Below are positions 1 to 9,845 of a stretch of DNA of 64,000 nt, piece by piece. The stretch is from assembly GCF_002607735.1 (NCBI RefSeq), contig NZ_NBVR01000031.1, positions 558,001 to 622,000 on the forward strand, given 5' to 3'. The notes below the pieces were generated by a model. It saw only the letters and a program-made list of their open reading frames with translations, searched no databases and was not told the DNA's origin. Origin of the DNA: Proteus alimentorum. GTDB lineage: Bacteria; Pseudomonadota; Gammaproteobacteria; Enterobacterales; Enterobacteriaceae. Both the position numbers and the translations under genes were made by a program. Position 1 is the first letter of the stretch, and the number at the start of each line of letters is the position of its first letter.

Positions 1-60
1 GCGGATTTACAACAGCTTAGCCGAATTTATCAGCGGGTTATGGAGCAACTTATTTTATGA
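1..60 (+). CDS. dapE: DapE C-terminal end (partial; succinyl-diaminopimelate desuccinylase)
   Basis: The first 19 codons are open in frame 1 and end with TGA at 58-60. They read ADLQQLSRIYQRVMEQLIL, which aligns with the last residues of E. coli DapE (ADLQLLARMYQRIMEQLVA). DapE removes succinate from N-succinyl-LL-diaminopimelate in the lysine/peptidoglycan pathway. The rest of the gene lies upstream of the window. Its stop overlaps the next start as ATGA, so translational coupling is likely. The family call rests on 19 residues plus synteny with ypfN and tmcA, both neighbours of dapE in E. coli. Confidence 0.85.
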   Translation, partial: ADLQQLSRIYQRVMEQLIL

Positions 61-725
61 TAACGCCTTTAATGCTAACTGGCCGTTCTACCGATCATTT
101 AGTCACTTTATCCGGTCAGCATCGCTTACAATTTAATGCCACTAAGGCTTTCTTAGCATTACAACAACAAGCTACGAAAGCTGGCTTTAAATTAATGCCT
201 GCCAGCTCTTTTCGTGATTTTAATCGCCAATTAGCAATATGGAATGGAAAATTTGAAGGTACTCGCCCTGTTTTAGATGCGCAAAGCCAGCCACTAGATA
301 TTCATGCATTATCAGAAAGTGAACGCTGTGTCGCGATTTTGAAATGGTCAGCATTGCCCGGAGCCAGTCGGCACCATTGGGGAACTGAGATTGATATTTA
401 CGATCCTTTTCGTTTACCTGAAGGCCAATCATTACAATTAGAACCTTGGGAATACGAAGATGGTGGCTATTTCGCAGAGCTTAATGAATGGTTAACAGAG
501 AATATGTCAGCATATGATTTTTATCGCCCTTTTACTCATAAAGAGAGCGATATTGCTTACGAGCCATGGCATATCAGTTATTGGCCTCTTTCTCATGAAG
601 CCTCTCTTGCTTATACACCTGATATTCTAAAATCAGTGTTAGAAGAAGAGAATATTTATGGTAACCAGTGGCTATTAGCTCACCTTGACGAGATATTTGC
701 ACGTTACATTGTTTTGCCCGAGTAA
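57..725 (+). CDS. M15 family (VanY-type) D-alanyl-D-alanine carboxypeptidase-like protein
   Basis: This 222-residue protein carries the M15B zinc-peptidase signature. SRHHWGTEID at 104-113 fits SxHxxGxxxD, giving His106 and Asp113 as zinc ligands. EPWH at 169-172 gives catalytic Glu169 and the third ligand His172. An earlier SSFRDFNRQ block (about 50-58) is the usual conserved Ser/Arg region. Family members trim the terminal D-Ala from peptidoglycan stem peptides or act as LD/DD-peptidases. No signal peptide or lipobox is visible, so either it works in the cytoplasm on precursors or its export is atypical. The start overlaps the dapE stop (ATGA), tying it to a diaminopimelate biosynthesis gene. 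The exact substrate is not determined. Confidence 0.85.
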   Translation: MITPLMLTGRSTDHLVTLSGQHRLQFNATKAFLALQQQATKAGFKLMPASSFRDFNRQLAIWNGKFEGTRPVLDAQSQPLDIHALSESERCVAILKWSALPGASRHHWGTEIDIYDPFRLPEGQSLQLEPWEYEDGGYFAELNEWLTENMSAYDFYRPFTHKESDIAYEPWHISYWPLSHEASLAYTPDILKSVLEEENIYGNQWLLAHLDEIFARYIVLPE

Positions 726-742
726 ATTTTGCTTGAATAACA

Positions 743-1126
743 TTATTTTTCGTATGGGGCTTCTTGTTGATCGTTAACAGGAAGTCTCCACATAAATATC
801 AACAAACATGCTAAGATTATCAGCAATAATATTCTGACCCAAAGCATAGACACTAACCACAGTGAAATCGCAAAGGTAATTAAGATCACTAAGATAGCTT
901 TAGGTTTAGCCCCTTTAGGCATCGCGCGATAAGTTTGCCAATATCGTAAATAAGAACCGAACCAGGAGCGATAAAGTAACCAATAATGGAAACGCTTTGA
1001 CGAACGCGAAAAACACCATGCAGCAAGTAATAAGAAAGGTGTAGTAGGTAACACAGGCAAAATAACACCTAATGTAGCTAATCCAACACATAACCAACCT
1101 GCTATAATCAATAATATCCGTTTCAT
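743..1126 (-). CDS. YbaN-type DUF454 inner membrane protein
   Basis: The 127-residue hydrophobic protein starts MKRILLIIAGWLCVG and contains the DUF454 signature GVILPVLPTTPFLLLAAWCF followed by SRSSKRFHYWLL. Two to three membrane helices are apparent: residues 4-40, and a pair near 78-112. The function of the family (E. coli YbaN) is unknown. I chose ATG at 1126 over an in-frame TTG at 1141 because GGAAAAG lies at a good distance before 1126, whereas nothing useful precedes the TTG. The gene is convergent with the M15 peptidase and divergent from ypfN. Confidence 0.8.
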   Translation of the reverse strand: MKRILLIIAGWLCVGLATLGVILPVLPTTPFLLLAAWCFSRSSKRFHYWLLYRSWFGSYLRYWQTYRAMPKGAKPKAILVILITFAISLWLVSMLWVRILLLIILACLLIFMWRLPVNDQQEAPYEK

Positions 1127-1224
1127 GCTGTGCTTTTCCAACCTATGCTTTATTGCGTTATTTTATAGAGTAAATAAAAAAGATCCTCATTCTCAACAAC
1201 AATTTTAAAATATAAGGCTTATTT

Positions 1225-1434
1225 ATGCACTGGCTTGCTGACTATTGGTGGGTAATTTTAATTCTTTTAGTAGGAATTATTATTAACGCTATTAAAGATA
1301 TGAACAAAATCGATCCCAAGCAATTTCTTAAAAATAAGCGAAAGTTGCCTCCACATCGTGATTTTAATGATAAATGGGATGATGAAGATGATTGGCCTAA
1401 ACAAAATCAAGACAAGAAGGATGAGAATAAGTAG
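1225..1434 (+). CDS. ypfN: YpfN family small membrane protein (UPF0370)
   Basis: This 69-residue protein has one N-terminal membrane helix (about residues 3-22, [20 protein letters not shown]). A charged tail rich in Lys, Asp and Glu follows and ends in [17 protein letters not shown]. Size, topology and the [20 protein letters not shown] core match E. coli YpfN, which also sits beside dapE and tmcA. The function is unknown. The last 38 bp overlap the 3' end of tmcA on the other strand. Confidence 0.88.
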   Translation: MHWLADYWWVILILLVGIIINAIKDMNKIDPKQFLKNKRKLPPHRDFNDKWDDEDDWPKQNQDKKDENK

Positions 1435-3445
1435 CTAACCACTGTTGATAACGCGATGTTAATTGAGCATCTTTTTCAGCCATTAATTGTGCGCATTGCT
1501 CTCTTAATTGCTTAGTTAAGACTTTTTTTCCTGATAAAGAAAACTCAGCCACACACTGTTCAACAGACTTATTGTCCACAAAAAAAGCCATTAATAACGG
1601 ATAGTGTTGCTCATAACCGACCAAGAAGTTAGCAACACTCTCATAAACAGTAAGTGCTGGACGATGAGCAAATGCAAATCCCGCCATCATTAACCAACTG
1701 TCTTGTGGTGTAGCGGTATGATTTGGTATTAAATTATCCGCCAAGCAAAGCTTAGTTTGCTGTTTTATCTGCGGATATTGCAAAGCAAAAGCACGCAAAG
1801 ACGAGTGCAATAACTGTTCGCCTTTTTCTGTTAGTGGATAAATCGCCATCGCAGCGTAACATCCACTGCTTGCCTCTTTATGTACCCCTAAACGTACTAT
1901 TTGAAAGCCACATTGTATCCAAAACTGTGCTAACGCTTCGGTATAACCAAAACTGACTGAAATATAATCAATAGCCTGTTTTTGACTCACTTTGACAATA
2001 TTAGCAATTAACGTTGCGGCAATTTTTTGGCGTCGATATTGAGGTAATACCGCAATGCGGCTAATACGTAATGAGTTCAAACACATTGCATCAGGTGTTA
2101 AACCATAAGTGACTAATGATTGAGCAACCAGATTACCTCTAGGCCTACGAGTACCTAGCCAGACATCGTGAGCAAGTTCGAAAGACAATCCTCCTTCTTC
2201 GATACACCACACCGCACCCACAATTTTTTTATTGATTGACGCTGACCAATAACGCTGTTTTTGTCCATCCAGTAAACGACGTAGATCAAGTGGCGTTGTT
2301 CGATAATGCGCACTAGTAAGCAACTGATAAAAATCATGTAGTTGTGAAATGTTATTATGCCAATTTCCTGAAAGCTGGTGGATATCCACCTCACCTTGGT
2401 GCTGATAATCAGGATCGTACTCAAACTCATCAAGCAATAACAACTGATTAAGCCAATTTTCTAATGGACAATCTTTCGCCCAACGAATCGGTGTTTGTAA
2501 TTGATAGGTAAGCAAATTAGGAATGTTATCTCCTAATTTCAGCATAAAACCTCGACCTGTGCCTTCATAGCCTTGTACTGTCGTTGTCATTAATACATTA
2601 GAAAAACAACCACATAGCGCTTCTAATTGTGCAATAGGCAGAGAAGCCGCCTCATCAATAATCAGCCAATCACTTTGAATTTTGTTATTTATACATAGCG
2701 CTAATAAATTATCAGGAGAGTAAAATGAAATCGCTTTATTGGTATGTGAAGATAAAACATCTGTACTGTTTTTAGCCGGTGCACATACCAGTACATTCCC
2801 TTGATATTGCTCGATAAACATTCCCGCCAAAGCTGATTTACCTCGGCCTCTTGGTGCAATAACACTCCAAACACCAGATGTCGATAAGAGCAAATTATTT
2901 AAAATGACTTGCTGTTCTGCCGTTGGTTTACCTTGTGGAAGCGCCCAAGATTTCGCTTTTTCAATTAATGTGGGTAATTGAAATGGTGTTGATTGCTGCC
3001 AGACAATGACTTGCTCATTACTCAAAGTGATATTTTTTAGCCATGCCATAAAATTTGGTGTTGAAAGTACCCCCTGAGCATCATTCCAACGCTGACTATC
3101 ACTATCCATATAACTGTCCCAACTTTCAATATCAGGTAGGCACAAAATCAATATACTTCCTGCTTTTAATGTGCCCGTTAACATGGCTAAAGCATCAGTA
3201 TTAAATCCTTTATTGGCATCAAAAACAGCATGTAGAAACTCACGCCCTAATAGGCGAATAGCGTGTTCAGGCAAAATAGCATGGGGTTGATGAGAAGAAA
3301 TCGTGATCCAATCACCTTGGCATAATTGAGTAATTTGCTGGATCTGCGTCGTTTGCCATGTCAGATCGCCCGCTAATAGCAGTAACTGACGTTGCCCTAA
3401 TTGGGTTAATTTTTGCTGATATTGAGATAAATGAGAAAATGGCAC
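1397..3445 (-). CDS. tmcA: TmcA, tRNA(Met) cytidine-34 acetyltransferase
   Basis: TmcA makes N4-acetylcytidine at the wobble base of elongator tRNA-Met from acetyl-CoA and ATP. At 682 residues it is close to E. coli TmcA (671). Domains in order: an N-terminal DUF1726-type region (about 1-160); an RNA-helicase-like ATPase with Walker A APRGRGKS at 197-204 and DEAA Walker B at 264-267; a GNAT domain with the acetyl-CoA loop [14 protein letters not shown] around 463-476; and a C-terminal tRNA-binding region. The stop lies inside the 3' end of ypfN. The start lies 2 bp after the stop of yeaL, so the two are probably co-transcribed. Confidence 0.95.
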   Translation of the reverse strand: MPFSHLSQYQQKLTQLGQRQLLLLAGDLTWQTTQIQQITQLCQGDWITISSHQPHAILPEHAIRLLGREFLHAVFDANKGFNTDALAMLTGTLKAGSILILCLPDIESWDSYMDSDSQRWNDAQGVLSTPNFMAWLKNITLSNEQVIVWQQSTPFQLPTLIEKAKSWALPQGKPTAEQQVILNNLLLSTSGVWSVIAPRGRGKSALAGMFIEQYQGNVLVCAPAKNSTDVLSSHTNKAISFYSPDNLLALCINNKIQSDWLIIDEAASLPIAQLEALCGCFSNVLMTTTVQGYEGTGRGFMLKLGDNIPNLLTYQLQTPIRWAKDCPLENWLNQLLLLDEFEYDPDYQHQGEVDIHQLSGNWHNNISQLHDFYQLLTSAHYRTTPLDLRRLLDGQKQRYWSASINKKIVGAVWCIEEGGLSFELAHDVWLGTRRPRGNLVAQSLVTYGLTPDAMCLNSLRISRIAVLPQYRRQKIAATLIANIVKVSQKQAIDYISVSFGYTEALAQFWIQCGFQIVRLGVHKEASSGCYAAMAIYPLTEKGEQLLHSSLRAFALQYPQIKQQTKLCLADNLIPNHTATPQDSWLMMAGFAFAHRPALTVYESVANFLVGYEQHYPLLMAFFVDNKSVEQCVAEFSLSGKKVLTKQLREQCAQLMAEKDAQLTSRYQQWLATYSHPSCLDFV

Positions 3446-3447
3446 AG

Positions 3448-3900
3448 CTAGGATTTACCGATTAACAATGAAAGAATACCGGCCGCAATTAATGGACCAA
3501 CAGGTACTCCTCGGAAAAGTGCGACACCAATGACGGTTCCCACTAATAAGCCAGCAACCGTTGAAGGCTGGTTATTCATTAAAGAAACGCCTCGGGCGCC
3601 TAACCAAGAAACCGCAATACCTATTGCAATTGCTAGCAGTGATTTCCAGTTTAAAAATGAGTTAAGAACTTCTTGCCCTGAAATACGCCCTGTAGCAATG
3701 GGTGTCATTACCCCAATGGTCAGAATTAAGATCCCGATGGTCATGCCATATTTTTCAACAACAGGAAAATATTGATTTAGCGGTGTGATTTTAATCACTA
3801 GCAAAGCAAGCATTGCTAACGTTACAGTCATATTATGACTAATAATGCCAAGTCCGGCGAGAACCAGCAAAATTAATAGTGAGGGATCAACGTTACTCAT
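3448..3900 (-). CDS. yeaL: YeaL-type DUF441 membrane protein
   Basis: This 150-residue protein is almost wholly hydrophobic, with about four helices (roughly 8-35, 50-70, 85-106, 115-146). It matches the DUF441 family of E. coli YeaL in length and in GLGIISHN near the N-terminus and [16 protein letters not shown] at the C-terminus. The family has no established function. In E. coli yeaL is elsewhere on the chromosome; here it is inserted upstream of tmcA with a 2 bp gap, which suggests one transcript. Confidence 0.85.
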   Translation of the reverse strand: MSNVDPSLLILLVLAGLGIISHNMTVTLAMLALLVIKITPLNQYFPVVEKYGMTIGILILTIGVMTPIATGRISGQEVLNSFLNWKSLLAIAIGIAVSWLGARGVSLMNNQPSTVAGLLVGTVIGVALFRGVPVGPLIAAGILSLLIGKS

Positions 3901-3961
3901 GTTTGTTTTTAAGCCTTTCTCTTTATAGCGTTAATTATTTTTTATTTACCGACGAATGGTA

Positions 3962-4846
3962 TTAGTTCAAAGATGAAGAAGCAAATGTATCGCAAGATTT
4001 GATACTGCCACTGTTATAGCCTCTCATAAACCAAGTCTTACGTTGTTCTGCGGTGCCGTGTGTGAAACTATCTGGTACAACATAACCTTGCTGTTGTTGC
4101 TGTAACTTATCATCACCAATCGCTTGCGCCGTTTTAATCGCAGTTAATAAATCGCTTTCATCAATACGACCTTCGCCTGCAATAAAATGTCCCCACATTC
4201 CAGCAAAGCAGTCCGCTTGCAGTTCTAGTTTTACGGATAAACGATTTGCTTCGGCCTTTGACCGTGCCATCTGTTGTTTTTCACGCATCTGAGTAGTGAT
4301 ACCAAGTAAATGCTGAACATGATGCCCCACTTCATGTGAAATCACATAACCTTGAGCAAATTCACCACCGCCCCCTAGGCTATGCTTCATTTCATTATAA
4401 AAAGAGAGATCGAGATAAATCTTTCTATCCGCAGGGCAATAAAAAGGCCCCATTATTTTCGTACCAGTACCGCATTGCGTTGTAGTGCTATTGGTATATA
4501 AAACGAGTTTAGGATAACTATATTGTTTGCCTGCTTGTGCAAAAATAGTTTGCCAAAAATCTTCTGTACTGGCTAAAACGACGCTACTGAAATCTGCAGC
4601 TTCATTATAAAGAGCACTTTGTTGTTCGTTACGTTGTGGTGCTTGATTTGTCTCACCGGTTAATGAGTTAAAGTCGAATCCCATGAAACTGGCTATTATT
4701 AAAACAATAATAACCACAAACCCGTATTTAGTGCGTAACAAAAGTGCAATTAATCCTAATGGGAGATTACCACCGCCTGATGCGGAGGAAGATTGCCCTC
4801 TTCTATCTTCAACATTGTCACTTCTTCGGCGATCATTCCAACGCAT
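3962..4846 (-). CDS. ypfJ: YpfJ family neutral zinc metallopeptidase
   Basis: This 294-residue protein has an N-terminal cytoplasmic tail with a Gly/Ser-rich linker, one membrane helix (about 39-57, KYGFVVIIVLIIASFMGF) and a periplasmic zinc-peptidase domain. The zinc motif HEVGHH is at 171-176 and a downstream LELQADCFAG segment supplies the third ligand region. It matches the YpfJ/KPN_02809 family. In E. coli ypfJ sits between tmcA and purC, as here. Its substrate is unknown. Confidence 0.9.
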   Translation of the reverse strand: MRWNDRRRSDNVEDRRGQSSSASGGGNLPLGLIALLLRTKYGFVVIIVLIIASFMGFDFNSLTGETNQAPQRNEQQSALYNEAADFSSVVLASTEDFWQTIFAQAGKQYSYPKLVLYTNSTTTQCGTGTKIMGPFYCPADRKIYLDLSFYNEMKHSLGGGGEFAQGYVISHEVGHHVQHLLGITTQMREKQQMARSKAEANRLSVKLELQADCFAGMWGHFIAGEGRIDESDLLTAIKTAQAIGDDKLQQQQQGYVVPDSFTHGTAEQRKTWFMRGYNSGSIKSCDTFASSSLN

Positions 4847-5111
4847 AACTTATCCCCACTGTTTAAATAGACGACTTTAGCTTTATTATGAATAAATTTA
4901 TCACTTGATTTGAGATAATAACAAAAAATTGTCATCTCTATTCTCTATTTTTTAAGAGCAAGATAATAGAGACTATCAGAGTAAAAGAGCCTTGTTGTCA
5001 TAGTAAAAAATAAGCATCATAAGGAGTTACAACTGCTTTTTTAATGATTTCATTATAGAATTCTTGTTTCTTGCCTTTGTGCTTTTTCGTCACTAATAAA
5101 TAGATAATTTA

Positions 5112-5810
5112 ATGACTCGAACTCAACGTTTACTCACTTTATTGCAGATTTTAAAAGAGAATCGCTATCCAATCACGGCAGAAGTACTGGCAGATAAATT
5201 ACAAATTAGTGTCAGATCTATTTATCGTGATATTGAATCTTTACGCAATCAAGGCGCTGAAATCACAGGTGAAGCAGGCATAGGTTATCAGTTAAAATCA
5301 GGTTTACTCCTGCCACCATTAACCTTTGATATTAATGAACTTGAAGCGCTTATTTTGGGTTTACGTTGGGTAGAAAGTAATACAGATAAAGAGTTAAGCC
5401 ACTCCGCATTACGAGCAATTAATAAAATCAATGCCGTGGTAACAACTCAACATCAAACATTGCTTGAACAAAATACATTGTTTGTTCCCACGAACCAAAT
5501 TATTGAAGTTGATCATACTATAGCTAAAGATATGCGTTTTAGTTTACGCGAAGAAAAGAAAGCCAAAATAGATTATAAAGATGCTCAAAAACAATTAAGT
5601 ACTCGGATTATTTGGCCTATTGCTGTGGGTTATTTTCAAGATTCTCAAGTTATTGCCGCATGGTGTGAATTACGCCAAAGCTATCGCCACTTTAGGCTCG
5701 ATAGAATTATCTCTTATCAAGTATTAAGTGATAATTTGCCTTACCCTAAAAGCTATTTACTCTCACGCTGGAAAAAAGAGATCTTGAAAGAGACTCCTGA
5801 CAAAAATTGA
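5112..5810 (+). CDS. YafY-type transcriptional regulator (HTH_11 + WYL domain)
   Basis: This 232-residue protein begins with a winged helix-turn-helix of the HTH_11/DeoR-like type (about 4-58: ITAEVLADKLQISVRSIYRD). A WYL-type ligand-sensing domain follows, covering about 130-220 (RIIWPIAVGYFQDSQVIAAWCELR, then YRHFRLDRI). This is the architecture of E. coli YafY. It is followed after about 100 bp by the GST-like gene on the same strand, so that gene is a possible target. The inducer is unknown; WYL proteins often bind nucleotides or nucleic acid. Confidence 0.88.
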   Translation: MTRTQRLLTLLQILKENRYPITAEVLADKLQISVRSIYRDIESLRNQGAEITGEAGIGYQLKSGLLLPPLTFDINELEALILGLRWVESNTDKELSHSALRAINKINAVVTTQHQTLLEQNTLFVPTNQIIEVDHTIAKDMRFSLREEKKAKIDYKDAQKQLSTRIIWPIAVGYFQDSQVIAAWCELRQSYRHFRLDRIISYQVLSDNLPYPKSYLLSRWKKEILKETPDKN

Positions 5811-5908
5811 CACGCAGTTTTCGTAATATCTTCCTTGCTGTTTGCTGTTCTTTTTTAGTGATATCAGCTTAAACAACATCATATTAATCAACACAGTAAG
5901 GAAACATT

Positions 5909-6520
5909 ATGAGTGAACTTATTCTTTATACTAATACTATGTCTCGTGGTAACACAGTTGAGCTTTTCTTAAAAATGTTAGATGTGTCTTATCAGCGTGT
6001 TGAATTAGAATATGGCGAACCAATGCGTGCCCCTGAATATCTTGCTATTAATCCGATGGCAAAAGTACCTGCATTAGTTGATGGCGAAATCGTCGTTACA
6101 GAGACAGCGGCAATCTGTGCTTATTTAGCAGATAAGTTTATTGAAAAAGGGTTTGCTCCTGCCCTAAACTCACCAGAGCGTGGAGCTTATTATCGTTGGT
6201 TCTTTTTTACTGCTGGCCCTATTGAATCTGCATTTACGGTGAAAGAACTGGGTATTGAACTAAATGAAGAACAGCAAAAATCATCTGGTTTTGGTTCTTT
6301 TGATCGAACATTTCATTGCTTAGAAACGGGCTTGGTCAGCGCCAAGCCTTATCTTTGTGGTAAAAATCTGACAGCCGTTGATGTTTATGTCGGTTACTTC
6401 CTTATATTCCTATGTAAATATGCACTTATTGAACCGACACCATTAATTAATCAGTATCTTGATAGCCTTGCGCTTAATAATGAGATTAAACAATTATTAG
6501 AAAGCTTAGGATTACGATAA
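5909..6520 (+). CDS. Glutathione S-transferase family protein
   Basis: This 203-residue protein has a thioredoxin-like N-domain (about 1-78). It includes INPMAKVPALVDGEIVVTE, with the cis-Pro before Ala-Leu and the ET/S glutathione-contact step, and an all-helical C-domain. The N-terminal TNTMSRGN may supply a catalytic Ser near residue 12. A clear AAGGAAA ribosome site lies 8 bp before the ATG. GST-family proteins conjugate or reduce electrophiles with glutathione; the substrate cannot be read from sequence. The YafY-type regulator upstream on the same strand is a possible controller. Confidence 0.85.
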   Translation: MSELILYTNTMSRGNTVELFLKMLDVSYQRVELEYGEPMRAPEYLAINPMAKVPALVDGEIVVTETAAICAYLADKFIEKGFAPALNSPERGAYYRWFFFTAGPIESAFTVKELGIELNEEQQKSSGFGSFDRTFHCLETGLVSAKPYLCGKNLTAVDVYVGYFLIFLCKYALIEPTPLINQYLDSLALNNEIKQLLESLGLR

Positions 6521-6686
6521 TTTTTCTTATTATTAAACGTAATTCAATCAAGCTATCTGCATAACTGCTTAATTATGTTCATTTAATATATTCCATTTTA
6601 AACACATTATTTAAGACAAAAGGTCAGCTTTTAAGCTGACCTTTTCTAATTACATCTTGTTTAACTCGACGTAATCGTTTGCGTAT

Positions 6687-7400
6687 TTAGTCTAAAGAAA
6701 CACCGATTCGACGTGCAACTTCTTCGTATGCTTCAATTAATCCGCCTAAACTTTGACGGAAACGGTCTTTATCCATTTTATCTAACGTATTTTTGTCCCA
6801 TAGACGGCTACCATCAGGAGAAAATTCATCACCTAATACAACTTTGCCATGAAATAGACCAAACTCAAGTTTAAAATCGACTAAAATAAGTCCTGCTTTA
6901 TCAAAGAGTTCGCTAAGGACATCGTTTGCTTTATAGCTCAAACGTTTCATTTCTGCGAGGTTTTCTTTAGACACCCAATCAAAGGTTTCACAGTAAGATT
7001 CATTGACCATAGGATCATGACGAGCATCATCTTTTAAGAATAAATCAAAGATTGGTGGATTTAAAAGTGTACCTTCTTCGATACCTAAACGTTTGACTAA
7101 TGATCCTGCTGCACGATTACGAATAACGCATTCGACAGGTACCATATCGAGTTTTTTTACTAGCACTTCATTATCAGAAAGCAAACGTTCCATCTGCGTT
7201 GGGATACCCGCTTCTTCCAGTTTATTCATAATGAAATGGTTAAATTTGTTATTTACCATTCCTTTACGATCAAACTGTTCAATACGTTGGCCATCTAACG
7301 CTGATGTATCATTTCTGAATTCAAGGATAAGAAAATCAGAAGATTCAGTGGTATAGACCGTTTTGGCTTTTCCACGATACAACTCAGCTTTTTTCTGCAT
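6687..7400 (-). CDS. purC: PurC, SAICAR synthetase
   Basis: PurC joins aspartate to CAIR using ATP in purine biosynthesis. The 237-residue length equals that of E. coli PurC, and the protein aligns with it nearly throughout: [15 protein letters not shown] at the start, [31 protein letters not shown] and [15 protein letters not shown]. An in-frame GTG at 7409 would add three residues. I chose ATG at 7400 because GGAG lies 8 bp before it and E. coli starts there. I found no convincing PurR operator upstream, unlike purM. Confidence 0.96.
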   Translation of the reverse strand: MQKKAELYRGKAKTVYTTESSDFLILEFRNDTSALDGQRIEQFDRKGMVNNKFNHFIMNKLEEAGIPTQMERLLSDNEVLVKKLDMVPVECVIRNRAAGSLVKRLGIEEGTLLNPPIFDLFLKDDARHDPMVNESYCETFDWVSKENLAEMKRLSYKANDVLSELFDKAGLILVDFKLEFGLFHGKVVLGDEFSPDGSRLWDKNTLDKMDKDRFRQSLGGLIEAYEEVARRIGVSLD

Positions 7401-7785
7401 CTGACACACTCCAAAGATGTGATAGGTTTAACAAGAAATTTGCTTCCCATACTCTACTCTAGATTAGATAAAAAAGCTTTTAAAACGTGAGAACTATCAC
7501 TAAAAAATCTCGTCTACAACGCACTACTCACAACGTTTTTTTGTTGAAAACCACACTATGATTAGAAATCATATTTCAATTAATTCTATTGAATAATGAT
7601 ACTAACAACCAAGGTTATAATCACCCATAAAATAATCGTTTGATAAAGTAAGAATATACAAAATACAAAAAGTGAGAATAGGAGTAACTATAGATTATAT
7701 CACTACATTATTTTTGTTTTCAGATAATATTATTAGTAAGCATTAGTTCTGTTTCACATTACATTTGTTTTGAATAATTAAGAAT
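7401..7785. other. Intergenic region upstream of purC
   Basis: This AT-rich gap should contain the purC promoter (reading left on the minus strand). No open frame with a ribosome site is visible. A short palindrome ATGATT..AATCAT lies near 7558-7572. CAACGTTTTTTTG near 7531 only weakly resembles a PurR half-site. Confidence 0.5.
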
Positions 7786-7829
7786 AAAAAAACAGATTAA
7801 TTTTTTTATTGAAAATTAATCTGTTTTCA
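7786..7829 (-). terminator. Long-stem terminator downstream of the PAP2 gene
   Basis: AACAGATTAATTTT pairs with AAAATTAATCTGTT around a short loop. On the minus strand the stem ends in a run of seven T, about 75 bp past the PAP2 stop. Confidence 0.7.
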
Positions 7830-7903
7830 ATATTAGCATCAACAAGTTTTAATTATTTATGTTTAAAGAACTCACGTTATCTCTTAATAACATAATATTT
7901 TAA

Positions 7904-8494
7904 TTAAATAATAAAACAGTAGATCTCATAAGCAAACCAGCCTAATAAAGCACCAGCAGGTAAATCAATTAAGTAATGTTGTTTTGTAAACATGCAAGAT
8001 AATGCAATAAATAATGGAAATAAGAAAACCCATGGTCCTAAAGTTGCATAAGCAAGGCATGCGGTGAGTGTTGCAACAGAAACGTGCATACTAGGGAAAC
8101 AGTTTGAGGAGTCATCAAAATACTGAACAAACTTAAGAAATTTCTCTGACGCTGTTTTTCCAGGGTTTAAGGTTCGCCAATGTGCTGGCGTTGCAACTGG
8201 GAACACAACAAAGAAAAACATTTGCATGACTAACAAAACAATATAACTAAAAACAATCATAATAAATTGTCTTGAGTCTTGAATGATCCAGTTGAGATAT
8301 AAAATTGCAGGATAATATAAAAAGCTATAGATCCATGACCACCATGGCCAGAAAGGAATTTTTTCATCAATTGGTGAATTAATAATTTTCACTTCTCTCA
8401 ATGTATATCGTTGAGTAAAAAAATAAAATTGATAAACACCAACAATAAGTATCCCACTTAATATCAAGTGAATAATCATATCACCTGCACTCAT
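7904..8494 (-). CDS. PAP2 superfamily membrane phosphatase/phosphotransferase
   Basis: This 196-residue membrane protein has five to six predicted helices. Two PAP2 motifs are visible in the C-terminal half: CFPSMHVS (SxxxH, about 134-141) and KQHYLIDLPAGALLGW (H-x3-D-x3-G-x3-G, about 170-185). The usual N-terminal KxxxxxxRP motif is not obvious, which fits the PAP2_3 (inositolphosphotransferase-like) subgroup. Members dephosphorylate or transfer head groups of lipid phosphates such as undecaprenyl-PP or phosphatidate. It stands alone between purC and bamC, where E. coli has no such gene. The substrate is unassigned. Confidence 0.82.
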   Translation of the reverse strand: MSAGDMIIHLILSGILIVGVYQFYFFTQRYTLREVKIINSPIDEKIPFWPWWSWIYSFLYYPAILYLNWIIQDSRQFIMIVFSYIVLLVMQMFFFVVFPVATPAHWRTLNPGKTASEKFLKFVQYFDDSSNCFPSMHVSVATLTACLAYATLGPWVFLFPLFIALSCMFTKQHYLIDLPAGALLGWFAYEIYCFII

Positions 8495-8725
8495 AAATAC
8501 TCCTTCATATAGTCAGAGAATGCTTTGTTATTTTTATTTAAGAATAAGAATTGACGCAATATTGCATAAATTTAAGCGTATTGCATTAAGATTAATATTA
8601 TTAATAAACTTAAATTAAATTTAATCATTAAAAGAGCATTCAATTAATGATGCTTAATCTGATAGTTCCAATTGCATTTTTATAAATAAATTTCAATGTA
8701 GAGTAATACAACTAAGTTAAGATCA

Positions 8726-8760
8726 TAAAAAAAGCCACACAACATTTATTGTGTGGCTTC
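8726..8760 (-). terminator. Rho-independent terminator of bamC/dapA
   Basis: The stem AAGCCACACAA/TTGTGTGGCTT (8732-8742, 8749-8759) is followed on the minus strand by a T run, 23 bp after the bamC stop. Confidence 0.9.
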
Positions 8761-8782
8761 TCATATTTTTAAAAAAGAAAAC

Positions 8783-9829
8783 TTATTTAACAGGCTTACT
8801 GAAAGCAGCTTTCAGTGCAGCAACCATTTGATCATTTTGTGATTGTGTTAATGGTTTACCTTTATCACTGATAAATTGTAAACTACTACGGTTATTTAAA
8901 TCGCCGACTTGTAATTTATAATCAGCTTCTTCAACAGTTGGTCTATCAACACCTAACGCACTCCAGTTTGCGCTGCTCATTCCTTTATAGGTTACTTCAA
9001 TTGAACCTTTAGAACGTGTGCGATCGCCCATCTTCATACCAACACTTTCTAATGCGATAGGTAATCTATCCCAAACCACATCAAATGGTGCACGAACGAT
9101 AATCACTGGAAGGCCAGCATTATCACTGCCACTTTGGACATCGATAATACCTTGTAAGCTACTGTTTGCCGTATTTTCACTTAAATTACGCATACGGTTT
9201 AAGCCATCAACCAATTCGTTAAGCATTAAAATATTGTAACGCTTCACTTCAGCCGGATCCGTTATCTCAGTTTCGCCTTGGCGTAAACCTTCGTTAGTCA
9301 CTGTTAATGTAATAACATTACCTGACTGAGCAATTGCTAAACGCTGACGGGTTTGGAAAGGTACGTTTTCATCAGCACGTAACCATGTGATCCAATCAGT
9401 ATGGATCGCTTTTTGCCCAGCATCACTTTTAACAATCGTCACACCTTTCTCTTTTAAGATAGCGCTAACTTGCTCATACAGTGTTGTATTTTCAGGTGAG
9501 TTTGGTAATAACAAACGGCTGTTATCTGCATTATTTTCACTGCGTGAACCGCTTAACAAATTCAGTGCTTGAGTTGGTGGACGAATATCAAGCGCTAAAC
9601 CAACTGGTTCAGTTTTTTTAGGGGTTGGAATGTCATATTCCCCATTTTGCAAAGGCAACACCATACCCGCCGGAATCGCTAAATTCTTTAGCCCTGCCGT
9701 CTCTAAATAAGACTCATCACCACTGACCTGACGTTTATAGCGCTGATCACTTGAACAGGCTGCCAGTAAAACCACCAGCGACAGACCCGCGACTTTCATA
9801 ATCTTTGATTTATGCAATAGTGTTGCCAT
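8783..9829 (-). CDS. bamC: BamC, outer membrane assembly lipoprotein
   Basis: BamC is a lipoprotein of the BAM complex that inserts beta-barrel proteins into the outer membrane. It has 348 residues (E. coli 344). The lipoprotein signal ends in LLAAC (Cys25), followed by SSDQRYKRQVSGDESYLE. That flexible N-terminal segment, which contacts BamD, is almost identical to E. coli. Two helix-grip domains follow (about 105-220 and 235-345). ATG at 9829 is preceded by AGGGA and matches the E. coli start MAYSVQKSRL. It lies 16 bp downstream of dapA, the same operon as in E. coli. Confidence 0.96.
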   Translation of the reverse strand: MATLLHKSKIMKVAGLSLVVLLAACSSDQRYKRQVSGDESYLETAGLKNLAIPAGMVLPLQNGEYDIPTPKKTEPVGLALDIRPPTQALNLLSGSRSENNADNSRLLLPNSPENTTLYEQVSAILKEKGVTIVKSDAGQKAIHTDWITWLRADENVPFQTRQRLAIAQSGNVITLTVTNEGLRQGETEITDPAEVKRYNILMLNELVDGLNRMRNLSENTANSSLQGIIDVQSGSDNAGLPVIIVRAPFDVVWDRLPIALESVGMKMGDRTRSKGSIEVTYKGMSSANWSALGVDRPTVEEADYKLQVGDLNNRSSLQFISDKGKPLTQSQNDQMVAALKAAFSKPVK

Positions 9830-9845
9830 TAAAATTCCCTAAGTT

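Noticed and set aside
7521-7545. Possible PurR box upstream of purC
   Set aside because: Only the central ACGTTT fits; most of the flanking consensus is missing.
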